NCBI GenBank assembly: GCA_965228425.1
Contig: OZ245815.1
Span: 4,898,001 to 4,962,000, forward strand
Direction: 5' to 3'
DNA from: JAJFJD01 sp965228425
GTDB lineage: Bacteria > Pseudomonadota > Alphaproteobacteria > UBA8366
DNA: 64,000 nt
The position numbers were made by a program, and so were the translations under genes. Shown here one piece after another: positions 9,239 to 17,276 of the stretch (its first letter is position 1; each line of letters starts with the position of its first letter). Below the pieces are notes generated by a model, which was not told the DNA's origin, ran no database searches, and worked only from the letters and a program-made list of their open reading frames with translations.

Positions 9239-10159
9239 ATGAGCGATACGCCCTACATGACCGTCAACGGCAAGGTGGTTCCCAGTGCAGACGCACAGAT
9301 CAACATCGCCTCTCCGGCCGCTAAATACGGGATCGGCGTCTTCGAGGGCATTCGCGGGTACTGGAACGCGGATGACGAACAGCTCTACGTATTTCGGTTG
9401 CATGAGCACCTCGCGCGCCTGAAGCAGTCGATGAAGCTGTTGCGGCTGGACGACGAACTCTCGATCGATCAATTGGAAGCCTGTGTGCTCGACATGATCC
9501 GGGCCAACGACTTCAAGACGACCATTCAGATGCGCATCATGGCCGTGCTCGACGATGCCGACGGCGCGCGCACGGACAACGGACCGGTCGGCGTCTATGC
9601 GATGGGGGGCCCATGCCCGCCGCATCCGTTCATGCGCAGCGGCCTGACCGCCGGCACAAGTTCGTGGATGCGGACGGCGGACAACGCGCTGCCGGTCCGG
9701 ATCAAATGCAACGCCAATTACGTGAACGGCCGCTTGGCGGAACTGGAGGCGCGCGCCGGCGGCTTCGACCGGGCAATCTTCTTGAACAGCCGCGGCAAGG
9801 TATCCGAAGGGCCGGGCGCGACCCTGTTCCTAATCCGCAGCGGACGGCCCGTCACACCGTCCCCCTCGAACGACCTGCTGGAAAGCATTACGCGGGACAC
9901 CCTGATGCATCTCTTGCGCGAGACACAGGACATGGAAACGCAGGAGCGCGATGTCGACCGCACCGAGGTCTACGCGGCAGATGAAGCCTTCCTCTGCGGA
10001 ACCTTGGCGGAAGTGACGCCGATCATCAGTCTCGACGGCATCGCGGTCGGTGACGGCGCGGTTGGACCGGTGACGCGGGCGCTTCAGAAAAGCTATCTCG
10101 ACACGGTGACCGGCGCATCGTCGGATCACGCCGACTGGCGCACCCCGGTCTATGTTTGA
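9239..10159 (+). CDS. ilvE: Branched-chain amino acid aminotransferase (class IV)
   Basis: This 306-residue PLP enzyme should transfer the amino group between branched-chain amino acids and 2-oxoglutarate. The N-terminal half has YGIGVFEGIRGYW, typical of BCAT. The presumed PLP lysine is in RIKCNANYVN, aligned with the KAGGNY segment of well-studied IlvE proteins. VSEGPGATLFLI corresponds to the cofactor-contacting VAEGSGENLF, with changes that suggest some specificity drift. A GAGGA ribosome site lies upstream. D-amino-acid or aminodeoxychorismate lyase branches of class IV remain possible, but the overall pattern is closest to BCAT. It converges with the hydrolase gene 6 bases away. Confidence 0.85.
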   Translation: MSDTPYMTVNGKVVPSADAQINIASPAAKYGIGVFEGIRGYWNADDEQLYVFRLHEHLARLKQSMKLLRLDDELSIDQLEACVLDMIRANDFKTTIQMRIMAVLDDADGARTDNGPVGVYAMGGPCPPHPFMRSGLTAGTSSWMRTADNALPVRIKCNANYVNGRLAELEARAGGFDRAIFLNSRGKVSEGPGATLFLIRSGRPVTPSPSNDLLESITRDTLMHLLRETQDMETQERDVDRTEVYAADEAFLCGTLAEVTPIISLDGIAVGDGAVGPVTRALQKSYLDTVTGASSDHADWRTPVYV

Positions 10160-10165
10160 CGCGGT

Positions 10166-11713
10166 CTAGGTCTCGCGCCGGTTGATCAGCCCGTCCGGCG
10201 TCGCCGAATAGCCGGTCAGCGTCCGGTCCGCGTAACGCATGCGCCAAGACAGCATTCTCTGCGCGTAGTCCAGCATGACCGGCGCATTGCCCGGATCCTT
10301 CGCGAGGTTCTCCAGTTGCCCGGGATCCGCCTCCATGTCGAACAAGAGCGGCGGCAACGCGTCGAAATGGACATATTTGTATTTCTCGTCCCGGATTACA
10401 CAGAGGCCGCACTGATCGAGCGGCAATCCGAAGGGCGGCGGTTTCGACGCGTTATTGAAATACGGCCGGAAATCGAATTCGAAATGCACCTCGGCGCGCC
10501 AATCGTCCGGTTTCGGGCCCCGGCAGAGCGGCAGCAAGGACGCACCGTCGCAAGTATGCGGCACCGCACCGCCGACCCAATCCAGGATCGTCGGCATTAC
10601 GTCGACGGTCTCGGTAAAGGCATCGACGATCTCGCCGCGCATGGAATCCGCTTCCGGCGACGGGTCGTGCACGATCATCGGGATGTGGAAGGATTGATCG
10701 AAGTACCCGATCTTGCCCAGCAGGTAGTGGTCGCCCAGCATCTCCGCATGGTCCGACGTGAAGATGATCAGCGTGTTGTCGTACTGCCCGCTGTCCTTCA
10801 GATAGCCGACGATCCGGCCAATATGGTCGTCGATCTCCTTCATCAGGCCGTAATAGGCGGCGCGCATCAAGCGGACCTCGTCCTCGCTCATGTCGCTGGT
10901 AAGCCCCGTCCCGTCGCGGAAGAATTTCGATTGCTTCTCAGTCCGAATGTAGTGATCGAGCAAGGGATGCTGTTCCGCCTCGGCCTCGCGGGTCGCCGCC
11001 CGCACCGGGCCCGGCGACCCGTCGGGATCGTGGCTTTCATTGTAGGGCGCCGGCGCGATGAAGGGCGGATGCGGCCGAAAGTAGCCGAGATGCATGAACC
11101 AGCTCTGCTGTTCGACGTTGCGCAGATAGGCGAGTCCATGCTTCGTCGTCCAACTCGTATCCGACAGCTCCGCGGAAATGCGGGACGGCGCCCGCGTCGC
11201 CCCCCCGGGGGCATCGTGTCCCTCAGCCGGCAGCCAAATATCTTCGGGCGGTTCCGGCAGTTCCATGCCGTGCTGGCGCAGCCAGTTGAAATAGGGCCGG
11301 CGCGCCGGATCCATCGGCGCGATCGGCGTCCAGCCCGGCATCAGGGCGCCGCGGAACTTGTACCGCGGATCATCGGCCGGCGTCAGTCGAGGATCGGGCG
11401 ATGTCGTCGTGTATCCGACCAATGCCGAGTCATACCCATATTTTCGCATTTCCATGGGCAGGGTGGCATGGCGGGTATCCATCGGAATGCCGTTTTGCAC
11501 GACGCGATGGTTCATCATGTAGAGGCTGGTCAGCAGCGATGCCCGCGCCGGACCGCAAGGCGCGCACTGCGTGTAGTGATTGCGGAACACCGTGCTGTCC
11601 CGGCACAGCGCGTCGAGATGCGGCGTCTGGACCGACGGATGGCCAATATAAGACAGGGTATCGCCCCGCCATTGGTCGACCACGATGAGCAGGACATTTT
11701 TCTTTTCAGCCAC
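10166..11713 (-). CDS. Sulfatase/alkaline phosphatase superfamily hydrolase, phosphonate monoester hydrolase-like
   Basis: This 515-residue hydrolase opens with the metal-binding KNVLLIVVDQWRGD. Cys53 lies in CGPARASLLT, the C-x-P-x-R signature whose Cys is converted to formylglycine. The segments MNHRVVQNG, GYTTTSPDPR, HLGYFRPHPPF, IIFTSDHAEMLGDHYLLGKIGY and the C-terminal SWRMRYADRTLTGY closely resemble, from memory, rhizobial phosphonate monoester hydrolase, a promiscuous phosphonate, phosphodiester and sulfate esterase. I choose the GTG at 11713 because AGCGAGG sits about 9 bases upstream; the frame opens 28 codons earlier. There is no signal peptide, so the enzyme is probably cytoplasmic. 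It needs a formylglycine-generating enzyme encoded elsewhere. Confidence 0.88.
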   Translation of the reverse strand: MAEKKNVLLIVVDQWRGDTLSYIGHPSVQTPHLDALCRDSTVFRNHYTQCAPCGPARASLLTSLYMMNHRVVQNGIPMDTRHATLPMEMRKYGYDSALVGYTTTSPDPRLTPADDPRYKFRGALMPGWTPIAPMDPARRPYFNWLRQHGMELPEPPEDIWLPAEGHDAPGGATRAPSRISAELSDTSWTTKHGLAYLRNVEQQSWFMHLGYFRPHPPFIAPAPYNESHDPDGSPGPVRAATREAEAEQHPLLDHYIRTEKQSKFFRDGTGLTSDMSEDEVRLMRAAYYGLMKEIDDHIGRIVGYLKDSGQYDNTLIIFTSDHAEMLGDHYLLGKIGYFDQSFHIPMIVHDPSPEADSMRGEIVDAFTETVDVMPTILDWVGGAVPHTCDGASLLPLCRGPKPDDWRAEVHFEFDFRPYFNNASKPPPFGLPLDQCGLCVIRDEKYKYVHFDALPPLLFDMEADPGQLENLAKDPGNAPVMLDYAQRMLSWRMRYADRTLTGYSATPDGLINRRET

Positions 11714-11875
11714 GACAAAACCTCGCTGCAACGCCGGTGTGACGCCGACCATTCGGAAATTCAATTGGGAACAGAACCGACAGAATAGCGAAACCACGCC
11801 GGTCCGTCAGGAAGAGTACACCGGCAACGTTACGGGTATGTGCAAAGAAGTGCCGCTATGGGTTACGCGACGGTA

Positions 11876-12298
11876 TTAGCTGTTCGTGCGCGGCAACCAA
11901 GGAATGCGCGCGAATTCGATGCCTTCTTCTTCCAGCGATTGCGCCTCGTCGTCGGACGTCTCGCCGTAGATGTTGCGCGCGTCGGCTTCCTTGTAATGAA
12001 TTTTCCGCGCTTCATCGGCGAACTTATCGCCGACATAATCGCAATTTTCGGCAACTTCCTTCTGCAGATTCTCCACGGCCTTGCGAAGTTCGGTCGCCTG
12101 GACATGCGCCTTGCCGGCGGCCCCCCGCGAGGCACCTTTTGCGATATTCGGCGCCATCGGGGCTTTCGCCACCTTTACGTCGCCGCACACGGGACAAGCG
12201 ACCTTGCCCTGCTTCGCCTGGCGATCGTAGGTCTTGCTGTCCTTGAACCATGCCTCGAACACATGGTCTTTATCGCAACGAAGGTTGAACGAAATCAT
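11876..12298 (-). CDS. DUF1178 family protein
   Basis: This 140-residue protein of unknown function is widespread in alphaproteobacteria. The N-terminus MISFNLRCDKDHVFEAWFKDS and the CPVCGD pair form a probable zinc ribbon: a Cys near residue 8 and the CxxC near 37-40. The middle is Ala/Lys-rich. The C-terminal half has the conserved ENCDYVGDKFADEARKIHY and ends with a PWLPR-type tail. It lies divergent from a methyltransferase gene and downstream, on the same strand, of the nitrilase-glutaredoxin group; that arrangement of nitrilase, glutaredoxin, ComF and DUF1178 genes recurs in this class. Confidence 0.88.
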   Translation of the reverse strand: MISFNLRCDKDHVFEAWFKDSKTYDRQAKQGKVACPVCGDVKVAKAPMAPNIAKGASRGAAGKAHVQATELRKAVENLQKEVAENCDYVGDKFADEARKIHYKEADARNIYGETSDDEAQSLEEEGIEFARIPWLPRTNS

Positions 12299-12396
12299 AG
12301 CGCCTTATATCCAGAAACCGCCTCAAGCTCCAAATTCGCTTCAGCGTATAAATTATGTCGTAATCCCCCTTTCGCAAGATATCCGGACATCAAACC

Positions 12397-12945
12397 ATGA
12401 TCGACCGCCCCCAACCGACCCATGGCCAAACCGAGCCGTCCCCTTGGGTTCTGCGCTTTTCCGGCCAAATTCCGACCGGCGGAGAGGTCATCGACATAGC
12501 CTGCGGCGCGGGCCGGCATGGACGGTTGTTGCTGGAAAAGGGCCATCCGGTGACATTCGTCGATATCGATACCGAAGACTTGGAAGATCTTGGCGGGCGC
12601 AGCGACGTCGCGGTCATCGAAACCGACCTCGAGACCGAGGGATTTTGGCCTTTTACAGGGCATGCATACGACGGTGTCATCGTGACCAACTACCTGTGGC
12701 GGCCGATCCTGCCCCAAATCATCGACCTCGTCGCGGCCGGCGGCCTGCTCCTCTACGAGACCTTCGCGGTCGGCAACGAAGCCTTCGGTAAACCCAGCAA
12801 TCCGGACTATCTGTTGAAGCCCGATGAATTGCTCAATTCTGTCGAAGATAAGCTCGACGTGGTCGAATTCGAACAGGTCGAAATCGATGTACCGAAACCG
12901 GCGGTGGTTCAGCGCATTGCCGCCCGGAACACCCAGGCTACCTAG
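12397..12945 (+). CDS. Class I SAM-dependent methyltransferase
   Basis: This 182-residue protein has one Rossmann-like methyltransferase domain. VIDIACGAGRHGRLLLEKGHPVTFVDID carries the glycine-rich SAM loop and the acidic residue that binds the ribose. GVIVTNYLWRPILPQI corresponds to motif IV, and AGGLLLYETFAVG to the following strand. The start is the ATG at 12397. The substrate is not recognisable; related small enzymes include tellurite-resistance (TehB-like) and small-molecule methyltransferases. It converges with the nitrilase gene 9 bases away. Confidence 0.82.
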   Translation: MIDRPQPTHGQTEPSPWVLRFSGQIPTGGEVIDIACGAGRHGRLLLEKGHPVTFVDIDTEDLEDLGGRSDVAVIETDLETEGFWPFTGHAYDGVIVTNYLWRPILPQIIDLVAAGGLLLYETFAVGNEAFGKPSNPDYLLKPDELLNSVEDKLDVVEFEQVEIDVPKPAVVQRIAARNTQAT

Positions 12946-12954
12946 GGTCGGAAA

Positions 12955-13794
12955 TCAGGAATTCGGCGCGTCGACGGCGATATCGCGGTCGTGTTCCAGC
13001 GACGGAATCATCGACCGCGCCTTGTCGACCGCCCCGAAATCGAGTTCCGCCGCGACAATACCCGGTTCGGTGCCGCCATCCGCGAGCACTTCACCCCAGG
13101 GCGCCACGATCAGGGAATGGCCGTAGGTCTTGCGGCCATCGTCGTGGTCGCCGCATTGCGCCGGCGCGATCACGTAACAGCCGGTCTCGACCGCGCGCGA
13201 ACGCATCAGAACATGCCAATGGGCATCGCCCGTGCGGCGGTTGAAAGCCGACGGCACAGCCAACATGCGCGCACCCGCATGCGCCAATTGGCGGTAAAGA
13301 TAGGGGAACCGGATGTCGTAACAGACTGTCATGCCGAGCGGTCCCCACGGCGTGCCCGCTACCACGGCGCGGTCGCCTGGTCGGTAGGTTTCCGATTCCT
13401 TGAAGGTCCGGCCGCTCGCCAGATTGACGTCGAACATATGGACCTTGTCGTACCAGGCAACGATTTCGCCGGCGTCATTCAGCAGATACGAGCGGTTGGC
13501 GAGACGGTCGTCGTCCGCCAGCTTGATCGCCAGCGAGCCGACCAACAGCCAGACGCCAAGCTCGGCCGCCAGTGCACGATAGGCCGCCAACGCCGGATCG
13601 CGGTCCTCGGTCGTTGCCGCCTCAATCGCCAGATTGCCGCGCTGTTGCACCAGGTTGACGACCTCCGGCAGCGTGATTAGTGCCGCGCCGGTGTCGCGCG
13701 CCGTGCGAACGGCATCCGTCGACAGCGCGATGTTGGTTTCGACATCCGACGTTGCCGTCAGCTGGACACAGGCGACCTTGAGCGTGTCGGCCAT
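12955..13794 (-). CDS. Carbon-nitrogen hydrolase (Nit/omega-amidase family)
   Basis: This 279-residue member of the nitrilase superfamily should hydrolyse an amide. The catalytic Glu-Lys-Cys triad is visible: Glu in ALITLPEVVN, Lys in WYDKVHMFDV and Cys in GMTVCYDIRFPYLYRQL. Length and motifs fit the Nit1/Nit2 branch, whose members repair deaminated glutathione or act as omega-amidases on 2-oxoglutaramate. It starts one base after the end of the glutaredoxin gene upstream, so it is probably cotranslated with grxC. That pairing supports, by inference, a glutathione-related repair role. Confidence 0.92.
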   Translation of the reverse strand: MADTLKVACVQLTATSDVETNIALSTDAVRTARDTGAALITLPEVVNLVQQRGNLAIEAATTEDRDPALAAYRALAAELGVWLLVGSLAIKLADDDRLANRSYLLNDAGEIVAWYDKVHMFDVNLASGRTFKESETYRPGDRAVVAGTPWGPLGMTVCYDIRFPYLYRQLAHAGARMLAVPSAFNRRTGDAHWHVLMRSRAVETGCYVIAPAQCGDHDDGRKTYGHSLIVAPWGEVLADGGTEPGIVAAELDFGAVDKARSMIPSLEHDRDIAVDAPNS

Positions 13795-13795
13795 G

Positions 13796-14053
13796 TCAGC
13801 CCTCCAACAAGGGGTCTAAACCGCCTTCGGCATCGAGTGCATGAAGCTCGTCGCTGCCGCCGATATGCCGGTCGTCGATGAATATTTGCGGCACCGAGGT
13901 CCGGCCGCCCGCCCGCTCGACCATCGTTTTTTTCAGCGCGCCGTTCATGAAGACATCGTGCTCGATAAAGTCCGCACCCTTGGCCTGCAACAGCTTCTTT
14001 GCGCGGAAACAGTAGCCGCAAAACGGGCTCGTATAGATTTCAATCTTTGCCAT
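13796..14053 (-). CDS. grxC: Glutaredoxin 3
   Basis: This 85-residue glutathione-dependent dithiol oxidoreductase has the active site CGYC at residues 12-15, a variant of the common CPYC. TSVPQIFIDDRHIGGSDEL contains the cis-proline and glutathione-binding segment, and the protein ends in the usual LDPLLEG. It leads a short minus-strand group with the nitrilase-like gene, and comF lies about 90 bases upstream on the same strand. Length and residues are standard for monodomain GrxC. Confidence 0.94.
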   Translation of the reverse strand: MAKIEIYTSPFCGYCFRAKKLLQAKGADFIEHDVFMNGALKKTMVERAGGRTSVPQIFIDDRHIGGSDELHALDAEGGLDPLLEG

Positions 14054-14146
14054 GACTCGTTCTGAAATTTTCGCCGGATGCCCAAATACATACGGCGTCG
14101 CGGACGAAGAGCAATCCCTTTTTCCGCGGTGCCGCCCCGAAATCGC

Positions 14147-14902
14147 CTAATCCGCGCGGATCACGCGGGCCAATGTCAGGACATCGACCGCCCCCGCACC
14201 GGCCCGGCACAGGACCCGTGCGCATTCCTCGACCGTCGCCCCGGTCGTCAGCACATCGTCGACCAGAACGATCCGCCGTCCCTGTACCCGGCTTTTCCAG
14301 CGCTCGTGGACCGCAAACGCACCCTGGACATTGCGGCGTCGGGCCGACGGCGATTTCTGCGCTTGGGTCGCGGTATGCCGCCGCCGACGCAACAGATCGA
14401 TCGCGACCGGCGTTGCCGCGCGTTTGCCCGCCGCTTGCGCCAACAACCCCGCTTGGTTGTAGCGCCGACGCAGCAACCGACGGGGATGCAGCGGCACCGG
14501 CGCAACCAGGTTCGCTTCGGCGAGCAAAGCCGCCCCCGCCCGCGCGAGCCATTGGCCGTACACCGGCGCGCCATGGATTTCATCGGAATGCTTGAAGGCG
14601 AGGATCAGGGCGCGGCTGGCATCGTCATAGCGAAAGACCGCCCGCGCGCGGTCGAACGCAGGCGGCCGCCGGACACAGGACGGGCATAGGCTCTCGTCCG
14701 GCATGCGGTACGGAAACGGATAGCCGCAGCGGTAGCAACATGGTTCCTCGAGCAGCGTGAGACCCTTCCAGCAGGCGGCGCACAGTGTTCCTTGATCTTC
14801 GACGCGGCCACGGCAAGACAGGCACCGCGGCGGCAGCAGAAAGTTCAACGCGGCCCGGGCGCCCCGCTGCATCGCCAAGGAAGGCATGATACTGAACGAC
14901 AT
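14147..14902 (-). CDS. comF: ComF family phosphoribosyltransferase-like protein
   Basis: This 251-residue protein has an N-terminal double zinc ribbon (CLSC, CAAC, CYRCG and CPSC between residues about 27 and 80). A type I phosphoribosyltransferase domain follows, with the PRPP loop IVLVDDVLTTGATVEECA near residue 210 and PVPLHPRRLLRRRYNQA before it. ComF-like proteins take part in DNA uptake in competent bacteria; in alphaproteobacteria their role is uncertain. It is divergent from the methyltransferase at 15020. A second possible ATG lies 5 codons in. Confidence 0.92.
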   Translation of the reverse strand: MSFSIMPSLAMQRGARAALNFLLPPRCLSCRGRVEDQGTLCAACWKGLTLLEEPCCYRCGYPFPYRMPDESLCPSCVRRPPAFDRARAVFRYDDASRALILAFKHSDEIHGAPVYGQWLARAGAALLAEANLVAPVPLHPRRLLRRRYNQAGLLAQAAGKRAATPVAIDLLRRRRHTATQAQKSPSARRRNVQGAFAVHERWKSRVQGRRIVLVDDVLTTGATVEECARVLCRAGAGAVDVLTLARVIRAD

Positions 14903-15019
14903 GGTGCCGGTTCGATCCCGCAGCCGAAAGTGATCCCCGGATAAACTCTATGGTCCCCGCCGCCGCGCGACAACCAGCTTTCAATTGCACGCATCGCCCG
15001 ACGCCCCCATATTTCGCGC

Positions 15020-15949
15020 ATGGATGAACCGATGCGCGTTTTCGACCGTCGCGCCGTCCGGCGGCATCGCGACCGTGCGGCCGCCGGCCTCGCCGCGCAT
15101 GATTTCCTGTTGTGCGATGTCGCGGAACGCCTGACCGATCGGCTGCTTGATGTCAGCCGAAGTTTTCCGCACGCGCTGGATTTGGGATGCCATACCGGCG
15201 AAATGGGCCGAATTCTCGGGCGGGAGGGCGGCATTGAATCCTTGATCCAGTGCGACCTCGCGCCGGAGATGGCGCGCCGCGCAGGCGGGCATGCCGTTGC
15301 GGCGGACGAGGAAGCATTGCCCTTCGCACCGGAATCCTTCGATCTTGTTATGAGCAATCTCTCGCTGCATTGGGTCAACGACCTGCCCGGGTGCCTGCTG
15401 CAGATCCGCCAGACGCTGAAACCGGACGGTTTGTTCCTTGCCGCGATGTTCGGCGGCGGCACATTGGTGGAGCTGCGAAATTGCCTGATGGAAGCCGAAA
15501 GCGAAATCGCCGGTGGCGTCAGCCCACGGGTTTCGCCCTTCGCCGACTTACGCGATGCCGCCGGTTTGTTGCAGCGCGCCGGATTCACGTTGCCCGTTGC
15601 CGACCGGGATACGATCACCGTCACCTATGAAAACGCATTCCGGCTGTTCGCCGACCTGCGCGGCATGGGCGAAGGCAACGCGGTTCGCGAACGGCAACAT
15701 AATTTCACCCGCCGCGCCGTTATTCTTCGGGCGGCCGAACGCTATCAATCGGCTCACGCGGCAGCGGACGGCCGCATTGACGCCACATTCAACGTTATCT
15801 TCATGCACGGATGGGCGCCGCATCCGTCACAACAAGTGCCGCTGCGGCCCGGCAGCGCTCAAAGTCGGCTTGCAACGGCCCTCGAATCCGAGGAAGTTCC
15901 AGCGGGCGACAAGGCGATACCGAAACGACCGACGGCGAAGGAGACCTGA
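15020..15949 (+). CDS. SAM-dependent methyltransferase, NDUFAF5/BioC-like
   Basis: This 309-residue methyltransferase shows FDRRAVRRHRDRAAAGLAAHDFL at its N-terminus and the SAM loop ALDLGCHTGEMGRIL near residue 52. DLVMSNLSLHWVNDLPG and FGGGTLVELR are typical of the family that includes mitochondrial NDUFAF5, an arginine hydroxylase for a complex I subunit, and of BioC. The alphaproteobacterial relatives are usually annotated as the NDUFAF5 branch, so a complex I assembly role is plausible. It is 5 bases upstream of a membrane protein gene and probably cotranscribed. It is divergent from comF. Confidence 0.88.
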   Translation: MDEPMRVFDRRAVRRHRDRAAAGLAAHDFLLCDVAERLTDRLLDVSRSFPHALDLGCHTGEMGRILGREGGIESLIQCDLAPEMARRAGGHAVAADEEALPFAPESFDLVMSNLSLHWVNDLPGCLLQIRQTLKPDGLFLAAMFGGGTLVELRNCLMEAESEIAGGVSPRVSPFADLRDAAGLLQRAGFTLPVADRDTITVTYENAFRLFADLRGMGEGNAVRERQHNFTRRAVILRAAERYQSAHAAADGRIDATFNVIFMHGWAPHPSQQVPLRPGSAQSRLATALESEEVPAGDKAIPKRPTAKET

Positions 15950-15954
15950 CTCGA

Positions 15955-16806
15955 ATGAAGAAACTTGCCATTCGGGATTTGATCCTCGAGGTGTTCAGCT
16001 TTCTCTGGACCAACCGGCAGGACCTGTTTCGGATGATCGCAGCGCCGGTTCTCGCGCTGTCCGTCATCAATACAGCCGCCGCCGCACTGGTTCCCCGTCC
16101 GGAAACACCGACCACCGAAATTCAAACCGCCGCCACGATCACGACCGCGCTCCTGATCGGCGTGTCCTTCATTTTCTACGTCATGTTCGCGGTCGCCTGG
16201 CATCGGCGATGCCTAAAGCCCGAGGAACAAACGACGATCTGGACGGCACTCCGCTGGGACAAACGGAAGACCCTGTTCACGATTCGATCGATGATCATCG
16301 GTGTCATTCTGGTCGGTGTCGCGATTACCGCCGGCGTTTTCGTCGCCATCCTAGGCGGGGGCGCCGGCATGGTGGGCACCATCGGGACCGGCGCGGAGGG
16401 CAAAGCGATCCCGACGATTCTCGGCGTTGTCGGCACGCTCGTCATCATCGCCGTTGTCTTGCTGATGAACAGCCGGCTGGCCTTGTGGCTGCCGGCCGCC
16501 GCCGTCGACGACAATTTGACGCTGATGGAGACATGGGTCCTGGCCCGCGGGAACACCTGGCGGATATTCGCCATCGTGCTGCTGGCAAGCGCGCCGGGAA
16601 TCCTATTCTTCTTTGTCATGGATTCGGTGATGAAATTCGCCGCCCAATCCCTGGGCATGGGCGACACGCTGACCTTCCGGCTCATCGCGTCGCTCGCGCT
16701 CAATCTCGCCAATTACATCGTCATCGCGATCGGGGTTTCCGCGCTGTCCTCGATCTACAAGGAATTGCGCCACCCGACATCGCCGGGCATGCCGTATTAC
16801 ATGTAG
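15955..16806 (+). CDS. Polytopic membrane protein of unknown function
   Basis: This 283-residue integral membrane protein has about six hydrophobic segments, near residues 22-44, 58-82, 108-135, 158-176, 212-232 and 248-272. The start at 15955 is supported by GAAGGAG about 10 bases upstream; the frame opens 48 codons earlier but inside the preceding gene. KKLAIRDLILEVFSFLWTNR at the N-terminus is amphipathic and cytoplasmic. I recognise no catalytic motif. It resembles the loose group of 'glycerophosphoryl diester phosphodiesterase membrane domain'-like proteins only in layout. It follows the NDUFAF5-like gene by 5 bases. Confidence 0.8.
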   Translation: MKKLAIRDLILEVFSFLWTNRQDLFRMIAAPVLALSVINTAAAALVPRPETPTTEIQTAATITTALLIGVSFIFYVMFAVAWHRRCLKPEEQTTIWTALRWDKRKTLFTIRSMIIGVILVGVAITAGVFVAILGGGAGMVGTIGTGAEGKAIPTILGVVGTLVIIAVVLLMNSRLALWLPAAAVDDNLTLMETWVLARGNTWRIFAIVLLASAPGILFFFVMDSVMKFAAQSLGMGDTLTFRLIASLALNLANYIVIAIGVSALSSIYKELRHPTSPGMPYYM

Positions 16807-16820
16807 GGGGCGGCGACCTG

Positions 16821-17276
16821 TCAGAGCAGGTCGCGCAACATGGCGACCAGCGGCGCGTCGGCTGGGGGCATCGGATAGTCAGCAAGGCGCGGCGGACGCA
16901 CCCAAGCCAGCTTTTGCCCTTCCCGCGCGGCCGGCGTGCCCTTCCAAACCCGGCAGACATACAACGGCATCAAGAGATGGAACGCGTCGTAGCGATGGCT
17001 GGCGAAGGCGATCGGCGCGAGACAGCTTTCCCGTGTGTCGATCCCGAGCTCTTCCTCGAACTCACGGATCAGGGCTGCTTCCGGGGTCTCCCCTTCGCCG
17101 ACCTTGCCGCCCGGGAATTCCCACAATCCGGCCATCGCCTTGCCCTCAGGGCGTTGGGCAATGAGAACCCTGCCATCGGCATCGACCAGCGCACCCGCGG
17201 CAACGAGCAGCATAGGGAGGGGCGCGCCGGCTTCGCGATCCTCCCAACAACCGTCGCGGTCGGCTGCGTCGGTCAT
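16821..17276 (-). CDS. mutT: NUDIX hydrolase, MutT-like
   Basis: This 151-residue protein carries a complete Nudix box, GGKVGEGETPEAALIREFEEEL, matching GX5EX7REUXEEXGU. RVLIAQRPEGKAMAGLWEFPGG before it is characteristic of MutT, which hydrolyses 8-oxo-dGTP and prevents A:T to C:G mutations. Its ATG overlaps the argJ stop (ATGA), so it is translationally coupled as the last gene of a PPIase-argJ-mutT operon, an arrangement seen in several alphaproteobacteria. It ends 14 bases from the convergent membrane protein gene. Confidence 0.93.
   Translation of the reverse strand: MTDAADRDGCWEDREAGAPLPMLLVAAGALVDADGRVLIAQRPEGKAMAGLWEFPGGKVGEGETPEAALIREFEEELGIDTRESCLAPIAFASHRYDAFHLLMPLYVCRVWKGTPAAREGQKLAWVRPPRLADYPMPPADAPLVAMLRDLL

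Noticed and set aside
10316..11788. 490-codon plus-strand frame opposite the phosphonate hydrolase-like gene
   Set aside because: The opposite strand carries a clear catalytic signature (CGPAR) and the plus-strand translation has none.
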